In this document: piece by piece, positions 25,017 through 32,158 of the stretch | Position numbering within the stretch: position 1 is the stretch's first letter | Layout of the letters: every line of letters starts with the position of its first letter | DNA from: Deltaproteobacteria bacterium | GTDB lineage: Bacteria; Desulfobacterota; GWC2-55-46; UBA9637 | NCBI GenBank assembly: GCA_030690165.1 | Contig: JAUYHF010000027.1 | Coordinates: 1 to 42,932, forward strand | DNA: 42,932 nucleotides | Reading direction: 5' to 3' | Translations under genes and position numbers: made by a program | Notes under the pieces: generated by a model | Database searches by the model: none | What the model was told of the DNA's origin: nothing | The model's input: the letters and a program-made list of their open reading frames with translations, nothing else

Positions 25017-26120
25017 TTATATAAAATTGATATGCATAGGAGGAGCAGCGTTCGGCGCCGTAATGTCCACACTGTGTTGTTTTATATCCCAGAGGAATTC
25101 ATTTACCTTATGCTGGAGGCAAAGCGAACCGCACATTGTTCTTGCATCAAACTTTTCAGACGCAATGAGATTTATTACCTCCCAATACCTCTCCCCTTTC
25201 CACAGTTCCTTGAATGAGGTATCCGCAATGTTGCCTATATGATATTTTTTATATTTATCATTGAACAACATACCGCACGGCGCAATAAGGCCGGAACCTG
25301 AAAACTGCATAATAAACGGCGGACCGTAGCATCTTGAATAGGCACGTTTGCCGCCACTCAAAATCTTTGACCATTTTGCCTTAACAAGATAGCTGTCCGT
25401 TGAATAAGTCTCGGCCTCTTTCAACACATCAACCATATCATTATACTTTGAATAATCAACCCCAATGCTTCCGAGCTCGTCATCGCTGCAATGTTTAATC
25501 ACAAGATAGTCAACACCTAATTCTTTGCCCAATTTTGACAAAGGGATAATCTGGTCTGCAAATGCAGGCAGCAATACCATTTGCAGGCCGATGGTAACAT
25601 CCAATTTATTTTTCCTCTTTATCCTCACACTCTCTTTTATTGTCTTTATAACCTTGAAATATGCCTCTTCTTCGCACACATGGATTTCTTTATATCTCTT
25701 GGCGTCTGCTGCGGAGATATTAAACCTAATGTAAGTAAGCGCAGGGAGTATATCCTCCAACCTCTCATCTTTGAGCAGATAACCATTGGTGCCCAATGCC
25801 ATATCAAGGCCGTTAGATTTTCCTCTTAGAATGGCGTCATACAGATGCGGACTGCATGTTGATTCGCCGTCGCTTACAAAGCTTATTGCCTTAACACCAA
25901 TCTCAGCGGCGTCATCAAGGAATCTGAATATGACATCTTTTGTCATCCGCTTTATATCATTCGCCTGAAGCATGCCGTAACAATATGTGCACTTATACGT
26001 GCATGCCCTCGTTAAAGAGCAGTCAATGGTTATCGGGGCGATCCTTTCACCCCGGAGCCAGGCGTCAACACGGTCTTTATGCCATGCAAGTTTATGTCCG
26101 TCAAGAATTATGTTTTTCAT
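25017..26120 (-). CDS. Radical SAM/SPASM protein A of the transketolase cluster
   Basis: A 367-aa protein. The [4Fe-4S]-SAM motif is C40-x3-C44-x2-C47. A C-terminal SPASM region carries further cysteines (CYGP, CGML, CGSLC), probably binding extra Fe-S clusters. It is a paralogue of the protein encoded at 28383-29450: both start HKL..H..RV..WL.GE and end in H-(I/V)-NFI with the Cys motif at identical positions. Substrate unknown; location beside transketolase and GT2 genes suggests sugar or glycolipid modification. A palindromic repeat (26128-26205) lies directly upstream. Confidence 0.85.
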   Translation of the reverse strand: MKNIILDGHKLAWHKDRVDAWLRGERIAPITIDCSLTRACTYKCTYCYGMLQANDIKRMTKDVIFRFLDDAAEIGVKAISFVSDGESTCSPHLYDAILRGKSNGLDMALGTNGYLLKDERLEDILPALTYIRFNISAADAKRYKEIHVCEEEAYFKVIKTIKESVRIKRKNKLDVTIGLQMVLLPAFADQIIPLSKLGKELGVDYLVIKHCSDDELGSIGVDYSKYNDMVDVLKEAETYSTDSYLVKAKWSKILSGGKRAYSRCYGPPFIMQFSGSGLIAPCGMLFNDKYKKYHIGNIADTSFKELWKGERYWEVINLIASEKFDARTMCGSLCLQHKVNEFLWDIKQHSVDITAPNAAPPMHINFI

Positions 26121-26127
26121 AGGTCTT

Positions 26128-26205
26128 GATTACACAGATTGTAGAATACGATTACACCGATTAAGACATCTGTGTAATCTGCCTTTTTAATCTATGTAAT
26201 CGGAG
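26128..26205. repeat. Gene-free copy of the GATTACACAGATT palindromic repeat
   Basis: Two forward and two reverse copies of GATTACACAGAT-like words flank a small centre. Bases 26167-26205 match the repeat at the start of the GxxExxY gene (32095-32131); the first 16 bases are identical. It looks like the GxxExxY locus without its gene. Confidence 0.7.
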
Positions 26206-26227
26206 ATTGTGGTTTTTCAACAATCTC
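26203..26227. terminator. Hairpin over the GT2 stop codon
   Basis: GAGATTGT (26203-26210) and ACAATCTC (26220-26227) pair perfectly and enclose the GT2 stop codon. In the direction of transcription the loop contains TTGAAAAA. A similar hairpin covers the stop at 32148. Confidence 0.45.
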
Positions 26228-26987
26228 TCACTTCTTTCATTTTTAAAGCAGTCACAGAATCGGGGGCAATGCGCTTATCCACCTTTTTGCCAAGATATAC
26301 GGAAGCCATTACCGTAAGATAGCCCCGCATCACACCCAGAAGCGATTTCAGGGTTGTGGCCTTTGATCCGCCTGTACTCCGCCTTTTTAATATATATGGA
26401 ACTTCAGCATACATATAATCGTTTTTTAGGCATTTAATCAGGAGCTCTGTCTGATAAAAGAAACCTTTGGCCTTTAAGTCAATGTTATCCAGCACGCATT
26501 TGCGATACATAACGGTCCCGTTCATGTAATTGAGCAGCATACCGAATGACAGATTGATGATCCCCTTATAAAGTTTGGAAAGCATTCTCCGTTTAAATGA
26601 CCTTACACTCGTATTATATACAAACGGTATTACAACATCAACATGGCTCATAAGAGGCATATAGCGCAGGATTTCAAAGGCGTCATTTTCCCCGTCGCCG
26701 GGAACCATGGTTACAATCTCTCCCTGAGATTTCTTTATGCCTTCCCAGAAAGACGCCCCTATGCCTTCCGGCTTATCGTGGCTTATCAATTTGATAAAAG
26801 AATATTTTTTGATAAGCACTTCTACTGCATTCCCGGTGCTATCCGTGCTTCCGTCATTCATAACAATAATCTCGCCGGAAACTCCAACCCTGTCAAACGA
26901 CTCTATTACATTCTCCACCGCCTTTACGATATTTTTTTCTTCGTTCAGAGCCGGCATAATAACGGTTATTTTGTAATCACATTTCAT
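26217..26987 (-). CDS. GT2 family glycosyltransferase, polyprenyl-phosphate sugar synthase type
   Basis: A 256-aa GT-A protein starting VIMPALNEEKNIVKAVENV, with MNDGSTDST and a metal-binding region that reads PGDGEND in place of the common D.D. This sequence is typical of dolichol-phosphate-mannose-synthase relatives. It probably makes a polyprenyl-phosphate sugar donor for the membrane GT39-like transferases encoded downstream. No C-terminal membrane anchor is obvious. It lies 6 bases after the short transketolase half. Confidence 0.85.
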   Translation of the reverse strand: MKCDYKITVIMPALNEEKNIVKAVENVIESFDRVGVSGEIIVMNDGSTDSTGNAVEVLIKKYSFIKLISHDKPEGIGASFWEGIKKSQGEIVTMVPGDGENDAFEILRYMPLMSHVDVVIPFVYNTSVRSFKRRMLSKLYKGIINLSFGMLLNYMNGTVMYRKCVLDNIDLKAKGFFYQTELLIKCLKNDYMYAEVPYILKRRSTGGSKATTLKSLLGVMRGYLTVMASVYLGKKVDKRIAPDSVTALKMKEVRDC

Positions 26988-26993
26988 TCCTGT

Positions 26994-27488
26994 TTACACC
27001 CTGAAATATCCGGCTTTTGTGTCTGTAACCCACTCTTTTACCAATTTGTCAAAGTCAACTTTTTCTGTTTCATAAGGGTCGTATATTTTCATATCTATTA
27101 ACTGCATTATTTTTTTATCATCTTCATCGCAACAGTGCGACGGACCAAGAAATTTGAAGTAATTACTAACCCCTGTTGCAATAAATTTAACATTCAAGTT
27201 CTGATGCGCCACATCATTCCGTATCTGCTCTAATGAACGAAAAGCAAGAAAATTTACAATGGAATATACTATGGGTATTAAACCGGTCATTGCCATTCCG
27301 GCCGCTATGCCAACGATCCCTTGCTCCATAATGCCGACATTGAAAATCCTGTCAGGGAATTCCATCTTAAATTTATCAATGGCTCCAAATCCCATATCGC
27401 AAACAAGCAGCATAATCCTCTCGTCCTTTTTTGCATAGGGGATAATCTTGTTGACAATATCTTTTCTGTAATTTGCTGCGCTATTCAA
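26994..27488 (-). CDS. Transketolase pyrimidine-binding subunit lacking the C-terminal domain
   Basis: A 164-aa protein covering only the Pyr domain of a split transketolase. The catalytic Glu lies in VGIMEQGIVGIAAG (E55), and GPSHCCDEDD near 115 matches the conserved GP.TH..ED. The usual second subunit is about 310 aa because it also has Transketolase_C; here the reading frame ends at YFRV, the natural end of the Pyr domain, and the GT2 gene starts 6 bases later. The TTG start has GGGGTG upstream and overlaps the first subunit by 8 bases. It should pair with that subunit to form the thiamine-diphosphate site. Confidence 0.83.
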   Translation of the reverse strand: MNSAANYRKDIVNKIIPYAKKDERIMLLVCDMGFGAIDKFKMEFPDRIFNVGIMEQGIVGIAAGMAMTGLIPIVYSIVNFLAFRSLEQIRNDVAHQNLNVKFIATGVSNYFKFLGPSHCCDEDDKKIMQLIDMKIYDPYETEKVDFDKLVKEWVTDTKAGYFRV

Positions 27489-28368
27489 AACGACACCCCA
27501 TGTTTAATTCGTCTTCTGTCGGCAAACGGAAGTGAAATTTAGGAATATTTTCCATGCACAACAAACCGTACCCTTTAACGGTGTTTGCTATCAATACCTG
27601 CGGTTTGTCAAGCGCACTGCTCTTTATCCACCCTTCTATGATAGAAACCATTTTTTCAGGATTATGTCCATTGCACGTCTTTACTTCAAACCCAAAGGCC
27701 TTCATTTTTTGCTGCAAATCAAACCTTTTCCCTTCCACGGTCAATACATCCTCTATAAAATCCATAGCCTGCAATCTGTTATGATCTATGATAACCGTCA
27801 AATTTGACAGTTTATACTTTGCTGCAAATTGAACCGCTTCCCACATAGACCCTTCCTGCATTTCGCCGTCTCCGACAACACAGTAAACCCTGTACTTCTT
27901 ACCCTGTACTTTTGCTCCAAATGCAATGCCTACGGCGATGGGCAGTCCGTGACCAAGAGCGCCGCAGCTTGCCTCTATACCGTGTTCTGTGCTTCGTTCC
28001 GCGCATCCTGATAAAAAACTTCCTCTATAAAAATTCTCCCAGTCTTCCCGCTGAATATACCCTCTGTCTGCAAGAATGGCATAAAGTCCATAACAGCCGT
28101 GGGCCTTAGAAAACACAAGCCGGTCTCTTTCTTCCCACTGCGGATCACGAGAAAGATTCATGGTGTGATAATAAAGCGCTGTTAAAATATCAACGCAGGA
28201 AAGGGATGGAGCGATATGGCCTGCCTTATTTTGGACGGCGATTTTTACCAGATCCTTGCGCATCGCATTTGCTTTTTTATATAACTGGTTCGCCGGTAAT
28301 TCAGCCAGCGCCTTTACTCTGGGAGAGCCTCCCGCGCTAATGTTTTTCTTTATTGATTTCCTATTCAT
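27481..28368 (-). CDS. Transketolase N-terminal (thiamine-diphosphate-binding) subunit
   Basis: A 295-aa protein with SKAHG (87-91), a pocket around GALGHG and the TPP/Mg motif GDGEMQEG...N (166-197). It would transfer two-carbon ketol units between sugar phosphates. Its position inside a polysaccharide locus next to kinase and nucleotidyltransferase genes points to a dedicated sugar, not the general pentose-phosphate route. GGAA lies 11 bases before the ATG. Confidence 0.9.
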   Translation of the reverse strand: MNRKSIKKNISAGGSPRVKALAELPANQLYKKANAMRKDLVKIAVQNKAGHIAPSLSCVDILTALYYHTMNLSRDPQWEERDRLVFSKAHGCYGLYAILADRGYIQREDWENFYRGSFLSGCAERSTEHGIEASCGALGHGLPIAVGIAFGAKVQGKKYRVYCVVGDGEMQEGSMWEAVQFAAKYKLSNLTVIIDHNRLQAMDFIEDVLTVEGKRFDLQQKMKAFGFEVKTCNGHNPEKMVSIIEGWIKSSALDKPQVLIANTVKGYGLLCMENIPKFHFRLPTEDELNMGCRFE

Positions 28369-28382
28369 GCATTATTTCCATT

Positions 28383-29450
28383 TTAGATAAAATTCACATG
28401 TCCTGATGGGTGCTGCAATTCCCATAGATACCGGTTAATCTCATCCATCCTGCAGTTCACCCTGCATTGTGATGTATTCAAATCTGACCCCACCCACTGC
28501 ATGGATTTTCTTCTCAGATCACCTTCCCATATTTCCTGAAAGGTATTTTGATAAATATTCCCGTATAAAAATCTCTCATCGCCAAGATAGGCGCTGCATC
28601 CCCACACATTGCCTCCAGCATCTATATACGACCAGAAAGGCAATGCCAAACACCGCTCATAATTCCTTTTAGCATCATCCCATTTTTTCATGGTATGCTC
28701 GCGAAAAATAACCTGAAAATCTTTTGTGTTCATACTGCGCAGGGTTTCGCCAAGATTCATATATTCGCTATAGCGAAAATCCTTATATACTTGGGTGCGG
28801 CTGAAAGAATGTTGAGAATAGGGCTTGATAACAAGATAGTCCACTCCGAGTTCCCTTGCCTTTTCCGCCAAAAGCGCGGCCTCATGCCAGTTTTCCGGCA
28901 ATAAAATCATCTGCATGCCTATGGCGCACTCCAGATTATTTTCCCTCTTGAATTTTAGAGCCTCGCCAATATTTTTTATGACTTTGTCAAAATCCTCGGC
29001 GCGGGTTCCGTGTATCTTTGCATAGGTTTCTTTTGTTGCGCCATTGATGCTGACTTTGATCCATGTAACCGCCGCAAGGGTCTGCTGCATAAGTTTTGGG
29101 ATAAATACCACCCCGTTTGTCGTAAGAGCCACATCAATGCCTGCATTTTTTGTATGGAGGATAATCTCTCCAATATCCTTGTGCAGCAGAGGCTCTCCTT
29201 CTCCAGCATACATAATGCTTTTTATTCCAAGCCGCGCCATTTCAGAGAGCCTTTCCTTCAATACCTTTTTATCCAGAAACCGCTGCTGATATTCCATATA
29301 GTCAAGGGCGCAATAGGTGCAGCGGTGATTGCATGTGCCCGATGTTGCTATCTCGGCGTAAATGGGATAAACCATTTCCCCTGACAACCAATTATTCACC
29401 CTCGGAATATGATATATCAATTTATGACTGTCTATTCTATATTTATCCAT
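28383..29450 (-). CDS. Radical SAM/SPASM protein B of the transketolase cluster
   Basis: A 355-aa protein with C40-x3-C44-x2-C47 (TCNHRCTYC) and a SPASM-like C-terminal Cys set (CLALP, CSAY, CRVNC). It shares the N-terminal HKL...RV.NWLSGE and C-terminal HVNFI motifs with the protein encoded at 25017-26120. The two flank the transketolase/GT2 genes symmetrically. The function is inferred to be radical modification (for example epimerisation or dehydration) of a sugar intermediate, or of a lipid; no substrate motif is visible. Confidence 0.85.
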   Translation of the reverse strand: MDKYRIDSHKLIYHIPRVNNWLSGEMVYPIYAEIATSGTCNHRCTYCALDYMEYQQRFLDKKVLKERLSEMARLGIKSIMYAGEGEPLLHKDIGEIILHTKNAGIDVALTTNGVVFIPKLMQQTLAAVTWIKVSINGATKETYAKIHGTRAEDFDKVIKNIGEALKFKRENNLECAIGMQMILLPENWHEAALLAEKARELGVDYLVIKPYSQHSFSRTQVYKDFRYSEYMNLGETLRSMNTKDFQVIFREHTMKKWDDAKRNYERCLALPFWSYIDAGGNVWGCSAYLGDERFLYGNIYQNTFQEIWEGDLRRKSMQWVGSDLNTSQCRVNCRMDEINRYLWELQHPSGHVNFI

Positions 29451-29488
29451 AACAAACCGCCTTGTTGGATTTAAAAATACTCTGGAAA

Positions 29489-31003
29489 TTATTTAAGAAT
29501 GGTATTGATAAATTCCAGCAATTCAAATTTCTCAACCGATTTTTTATTGCAGACAATCTGAACAGCAATGGCCCCTGCGACATTCCCGATAAAAGAGAGC
29601 ATATCAAGCGGCATACCTTTGGCATAACAGGGAGCGGTATAGGCAAAAAAGGCGTCCCCCGCGCCCACCGTATCAACAACTCTATGAGAAAATATCGGGG
29701 TTCTGTTTGCGCTGTTGTGATTTACGCCGAAGGATCCTTTCTTTCCAAGTGTTACAATCAGGCAATCCGCCTTGACGGTGCTCGCAATCTTTTTCGCAAC
29801 CTGTTCAATGTCAGTGTGTTTCTCCTGCGCCGATAATCTAAGTTCGCTTTCATCAAGGCAAACATAGTCGGGATCATCGTATCTGGTTATCAGATTATAA
29901 CCCACATTGGCTGCGTTTGTCTGCGCATTTACGGCAAATATCTTTGCATGTGTTTTGATAGTTTCTATGATGTTATTGGTAATAAACCCATGTCCAAAAT
30001 TAGAAACCATAACCAAATCATATTTGGGAACTTCTGCCGCAAGATAGTCAACAACTTCCGCCTCTAATTTTCCTGTGATAAAATCATCGTTCATGTAACA
30101 TACTTCAAATAATTTTTGATTCAGATACTCATGGATGTATCTCTTTTTTATAACAGATGGCCCGTCATCTCTATAAAAAAACTTCGACTTAACATTTGAT
30201 TTAAGATTTTTTGTGATGAAATCTTCTCTTGAATCTTCACCGCCCAAAAGCGACACCATCTGAACATTATCGCATAATCCGGCAATATGATTGGCAACAG
30301 CAAATGTCCCGCCCGCAAAAACCTCGTGAGACAAATATTTACTGACAACAAGATTCGCCTTTGAAGATTTCCCAAGCGACTCGCAATAGTGGTACTCATC
30401 AATAATGCCGTCGCCAATAACCATCACTTTTAAATTCTTTAAAGCGTTTATTCTGTCCGCAATATCTGAAAAGTTATACTTGCCCTTAAAATCGTTTAAA
30501 AACTTTTTGGTCTCTTCAGGATATGGATCCAAAAAATTATTTATAATATGCGACGAACTAAAAGAAAAACCCTCGGTTTCAATAATGCGGCACTTATCGG
30601 AATAGAACTCCTTTTCTTCCTGAAAGAGTCTTTCATGTATCTTTCTGTCTTTTTCGTGAGCGGCCTGGCCTTTTGCAAAAATATCCGGATGTATCATCTT
30701 AATACATTCAAATGGAACCTCATTATCCACAAGACACACATAATCAACCTGCTCAAGAGATGCCACATTTTCCACCCTGAACGCCTCCGGAAATATCGGC
30801 CTTCCTGGACCTCTATGCACATCCTTATCTTTAATGACCGACACAATCAAGACATCGCCGAGCCTCTTCGCATGGTTCAGATGTTGTATTATGCCAGGAT
30901 GAATAAGGTCGAAGACGCCATGGCTTTGCACAACAACTTGTCCAGCCTGCTTCAAGGCCTTCACTTTATTAACCACCTCGTCCAGTGTTAATATTTTATT
31001 CAT
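29489..31003 (-). CDS. Bifunctional nucleotidyltransferase-PfkB kinase, reversed HldE order
   Basis: A 504-aa fusion. Residues about 1-160 are a cytidylyltransferase-like domain (SHGVFDLIHPGI...GFSFSSSHIINNF). Residues about 185-500 are a PfkB/ribokinase-type kinase with GGTFAVANHIAGL and the catalytic DTVGAGDAF (base D450). In HldE the kinase comes first. The first domain's HxGH motif reads HPGI (35-38), so its second catalytic His is lost; it may be regulatory or structural, while the separate enzyme encoded at 31179-31655 does the transfer. I start at the ATG at 31003; a GTG at 31018 is possible. Confidence 0.87.
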   Translation of the reverse strand: MNKILTLDEVVNKVKALKQAGQVVVQSHGVFDLIHPGIIQHLNHAKRLGDVLIVSVIKDKDVHRGPGRPIFPEAFRVENVASLEQVDYVCLVDNEVPFECIKMIHPDIFAKGQAAHEKDRKIHERLFQEEKEFYSDKCRIIETEGFSFSSSHIINNFLDPYPEETKKFLNDFKGKYNFSDIADRINALKNLKVMVIGDGIIDEYHYCESLGKSSKANLVVSKYLSHEVFAGGTFAVANHIAGLCDNVQMVSLLGGEDSREDFITKNLKSNVKSKFFYRDDGPSVIKKRYIHEYLNQKLFEVCYMNDDFITGKLEAEVVDYLAAEVPKYDLVMVSNFGHGFITNNIIETIKTHAKIFAVNAQTNAANVGYNLITRYDDPDYVCLDESELRLSAQEKHTDIEQVAKKIASTVKADCLIVTLGKKGSFGVNHNSANRTPIFSHRVVDTVGAGDAFFAYTAPCYAKGMPLDMLSFIGNVAGAIAVQIVCNKKSVEKFELLEFINTILK

Positions 31004-31020
31004 TTTCTTATCTTTCACCT

Positions 31021-31145
31021 GAAAATCCCCCTCACCCTAACCCTCTCCCGCAAGGGGAGAGGGAACTTAAGAAGGTTCCCCTCCCTTGACGGGAGGGGAA
31101 TGAAACACCCTTAATGGGTGTTTCATGGGAGGGTGATAGATTTTC
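31021..31145. repeat. Cloverleaf-shaped repeat with three hairpins and a closing stem
   Basis: Three consecutive perfect or nearly perfect hairpins are present: 31041-31063 (CCCTCTCCC/GGGAGAGGG), 31076-31100 (TTCCCCTCCC/GGGAGGGGAA) and 31101-31125 (TGAAACACCC/GGGTGTTTCA). They are closed by an outer stem, GAAAAT...CACCCT (31021-31038) with AGGGTGATAGATTTTC (31130-31145). The first hairpin belongs to a widespread CCCTCTCCC repeat type. It lies between two nucleotidyltransferase genes. Confidence 0.75.
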
Positions 31146-31178
31146 ATCCCCCTTTGTGCCAAAAAGTTCATCGCAGTC

Positions 31179-31655
31179 TCATTTTTGGAAATATTGATTT
31201 ATAAGCTTTGTTGATGAAAAAACAATTTCGTGAGTGTAACGCATCTCCGCGCCTATTTCAACTAAAACCGCTTGCTCTTGCTGGAGTTTACCTGTCTTAT
31301 CATCTTTATTTTCAAATTCCTGTCCTTTAACATAGATATGCGGCCTCAGCAGCCGTAAGGTTTCAACCGCCGTAGGCCATTTGTTAATTGCCACATAATC
31401 AACACATTCCAGAGCCGCAATAGATTCCGCCCTGAGGGTCTGGTTGTAAACAGGGCGGCCATCTCCCTTATCAACATAGATATCGGGAGATATTGTTACC
31501 ACCAAAACATCACCCATTTTCTTTGAAGCCTGAAAATATTTTATATGACCAGGGTGCATAAGATCAAAACATCCGTGGCATAAAATAATCTTCTTGCCTT
31601 TAGATTTAAGCCCCTGAAGTTTCATGGCTAATTCTTCCATCTCTAATATTTTCAT
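31179..31655 (-). CDS. HldE/RfaE2-type nucleotidyltransferase
   Basis: A 158-aa adenylyl/cytidylyltransferase with the intact signature CHGCFDLMHPGH (HxGH at 34-37), the GRPVYNQTLRAESIAALECVDYV core and the closing FSSTKLI motif. It would join a sugar-1-phosphate or polyol phosphate to a nucleotide. It is similar to heptose-1-phosphate adenylyltransferase and to glycerol-phosphate cytidylyltransferases; the donor base cannot be told. I use the ATG at 31655 (GAGG upstream) over the GTG at 31679, which lies in the repeat before the GxxExxY gene. Confidence 0.87.
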   Translation of the reverse strand: MKILEMEELAMKLQGLKSKGKKIILCHGCFDLMHPGHIKYFQASKKMGDVLVVTISPDIYVDKGDGRPVYNQTLRAESIAALECVDYVAINKWPTAVETLRLLRPHIYVKGQEFENKDDKTGKLQQEQAVLVEIGAEMRYTHEIVFSSTKLINQYFQK

Positions 31656-31671
31656 AATATCCTCTGATATT

Positions 31672-31728
31672 GATTGCACAGATTTTTTATCACAGATTAC
31701 ACAGATTAAAAATCGGTGTAATCAAAGA
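31672..31728. repeat. Left flank of the GxxExxY gene: GATTACACAGATT palindromes
   Basis: Contains GATTGCACAGATT, GATTACACAGATT (31695-31707) and its imperfect inverse AATCGGTGTAATC (31711-31723), which form a hairpin. Matching words occur at 32095-32131 and 26128-26205. Confidence 0.65.
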
Positions 31729-32097
31729 CTAATTTATTAGTCGTTTTACCTGACAACTCTTGTTGCCAAAATTGACTAATAACCCAACCTTTAGATTAGA
31801 TGCTTTTAAATAAGAAAGCACCTGATATTTGAAGACATCAGGAATATTACCTGCTAATGCCTTAATTTCAACTATGGCCTCGTTTTCAACAACCAAATCC
31901 ATAACCAGATAACCAACTTTGTTATTCTGGTAATACACCTCAAATCTTTTCTCTGTTTCAAATTTTAACCCTTCTTGATTGAAAGCAAACTTTAAAGCCG
32001 TATGATATATCTTTTCATTAAATCCTGGTCCCAATTCCGAGTGAACTCTATAACAACAAGCTATTATTCGTTCAGTAAGTGGGTCTCTATTCTTCAT
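31729..32097 (-). CDS. GxxExxY protein (PDDEXK_3 nuclease-like)
   Basis: A 122-aa protein with the family signature GFNEKIY (25-31) and a PD-(D/E)XK-like pattern: D67 in VMDLVVEN and E77-I-K79 in VEIKA. This family has a predicted nuclease fold and unknown role. The ATG lies inside a palindromic repeat (ATTACACAGATG) with no Shine-Dalgarno sequence, and repeats of the same kind follow the gene. It has no functional link to the polysaccharide genes on either side and seems to be an insertion into the locus. Confidence 0.85.
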   Translation of the reverse strand: MKNRDPLTERIIACCYRVHSELGPGFNEKIYHTALKFAFNQEGLKFETEKRFEVYYQNNKVGYLVMDLVVENEAIVEIKALAGNIPDVFKYQVLSYLKASNLKVGLLVNFGNKSCQVKRLIN

Positions 32098-32131
32098 CTG
32101 TGTAATCTGCTTTTATTATCTGTGTAATCAG
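32095..32131. repeat. Right flank of the GxxExxY gene: CATCTGTGTAATCTG repeats
   Basis: Two copies of ATCTGTGTAATC (32096-32107 and 32118-32129). The first 16 bases are identical to 26167-26182. The start codon of the GxxExxY gene is the last part of this repeat. Confidence 0.7.
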
Positions 32132-32158
32132 GCTGTTGATGACTTTTTCAACAGCCTT
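32131..32158. terminator. Hairpin over the stop of the DHS-like gene
   Basis: AGGCTGTTGA and TCAACAGCCT form a perfect 10-bp stem with an 8-base loop and cover the gene's TGA. In transcription order, the loop reads AAAAGTCA after TGTTGA. There is no U-run. It abuts the GxxExxY repeat. Confidence 0.5.

Noticed and set aside
26994-28368. Split transketolase as a frameshifted single gene
   Set aside because: Two-subunit transketolases are a normal form, the second half has its own ribosome site and TTG start, and the overlap is only 8 bases.
29489-31655. Complete standard ADP-heptose pathway
   Set aside because: No GmhA, GmhB or HldD homologue is in the window and the fusion has lost a catalytic His, so a plain LPS heptose pathway is not supported.
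26128-32131. GATTACACAGATT repeats as a CRISPR array
   Set aside because: The words are spaced irregularly, occur in both orientations and have no uniform spacers; no cas genes are nearby.
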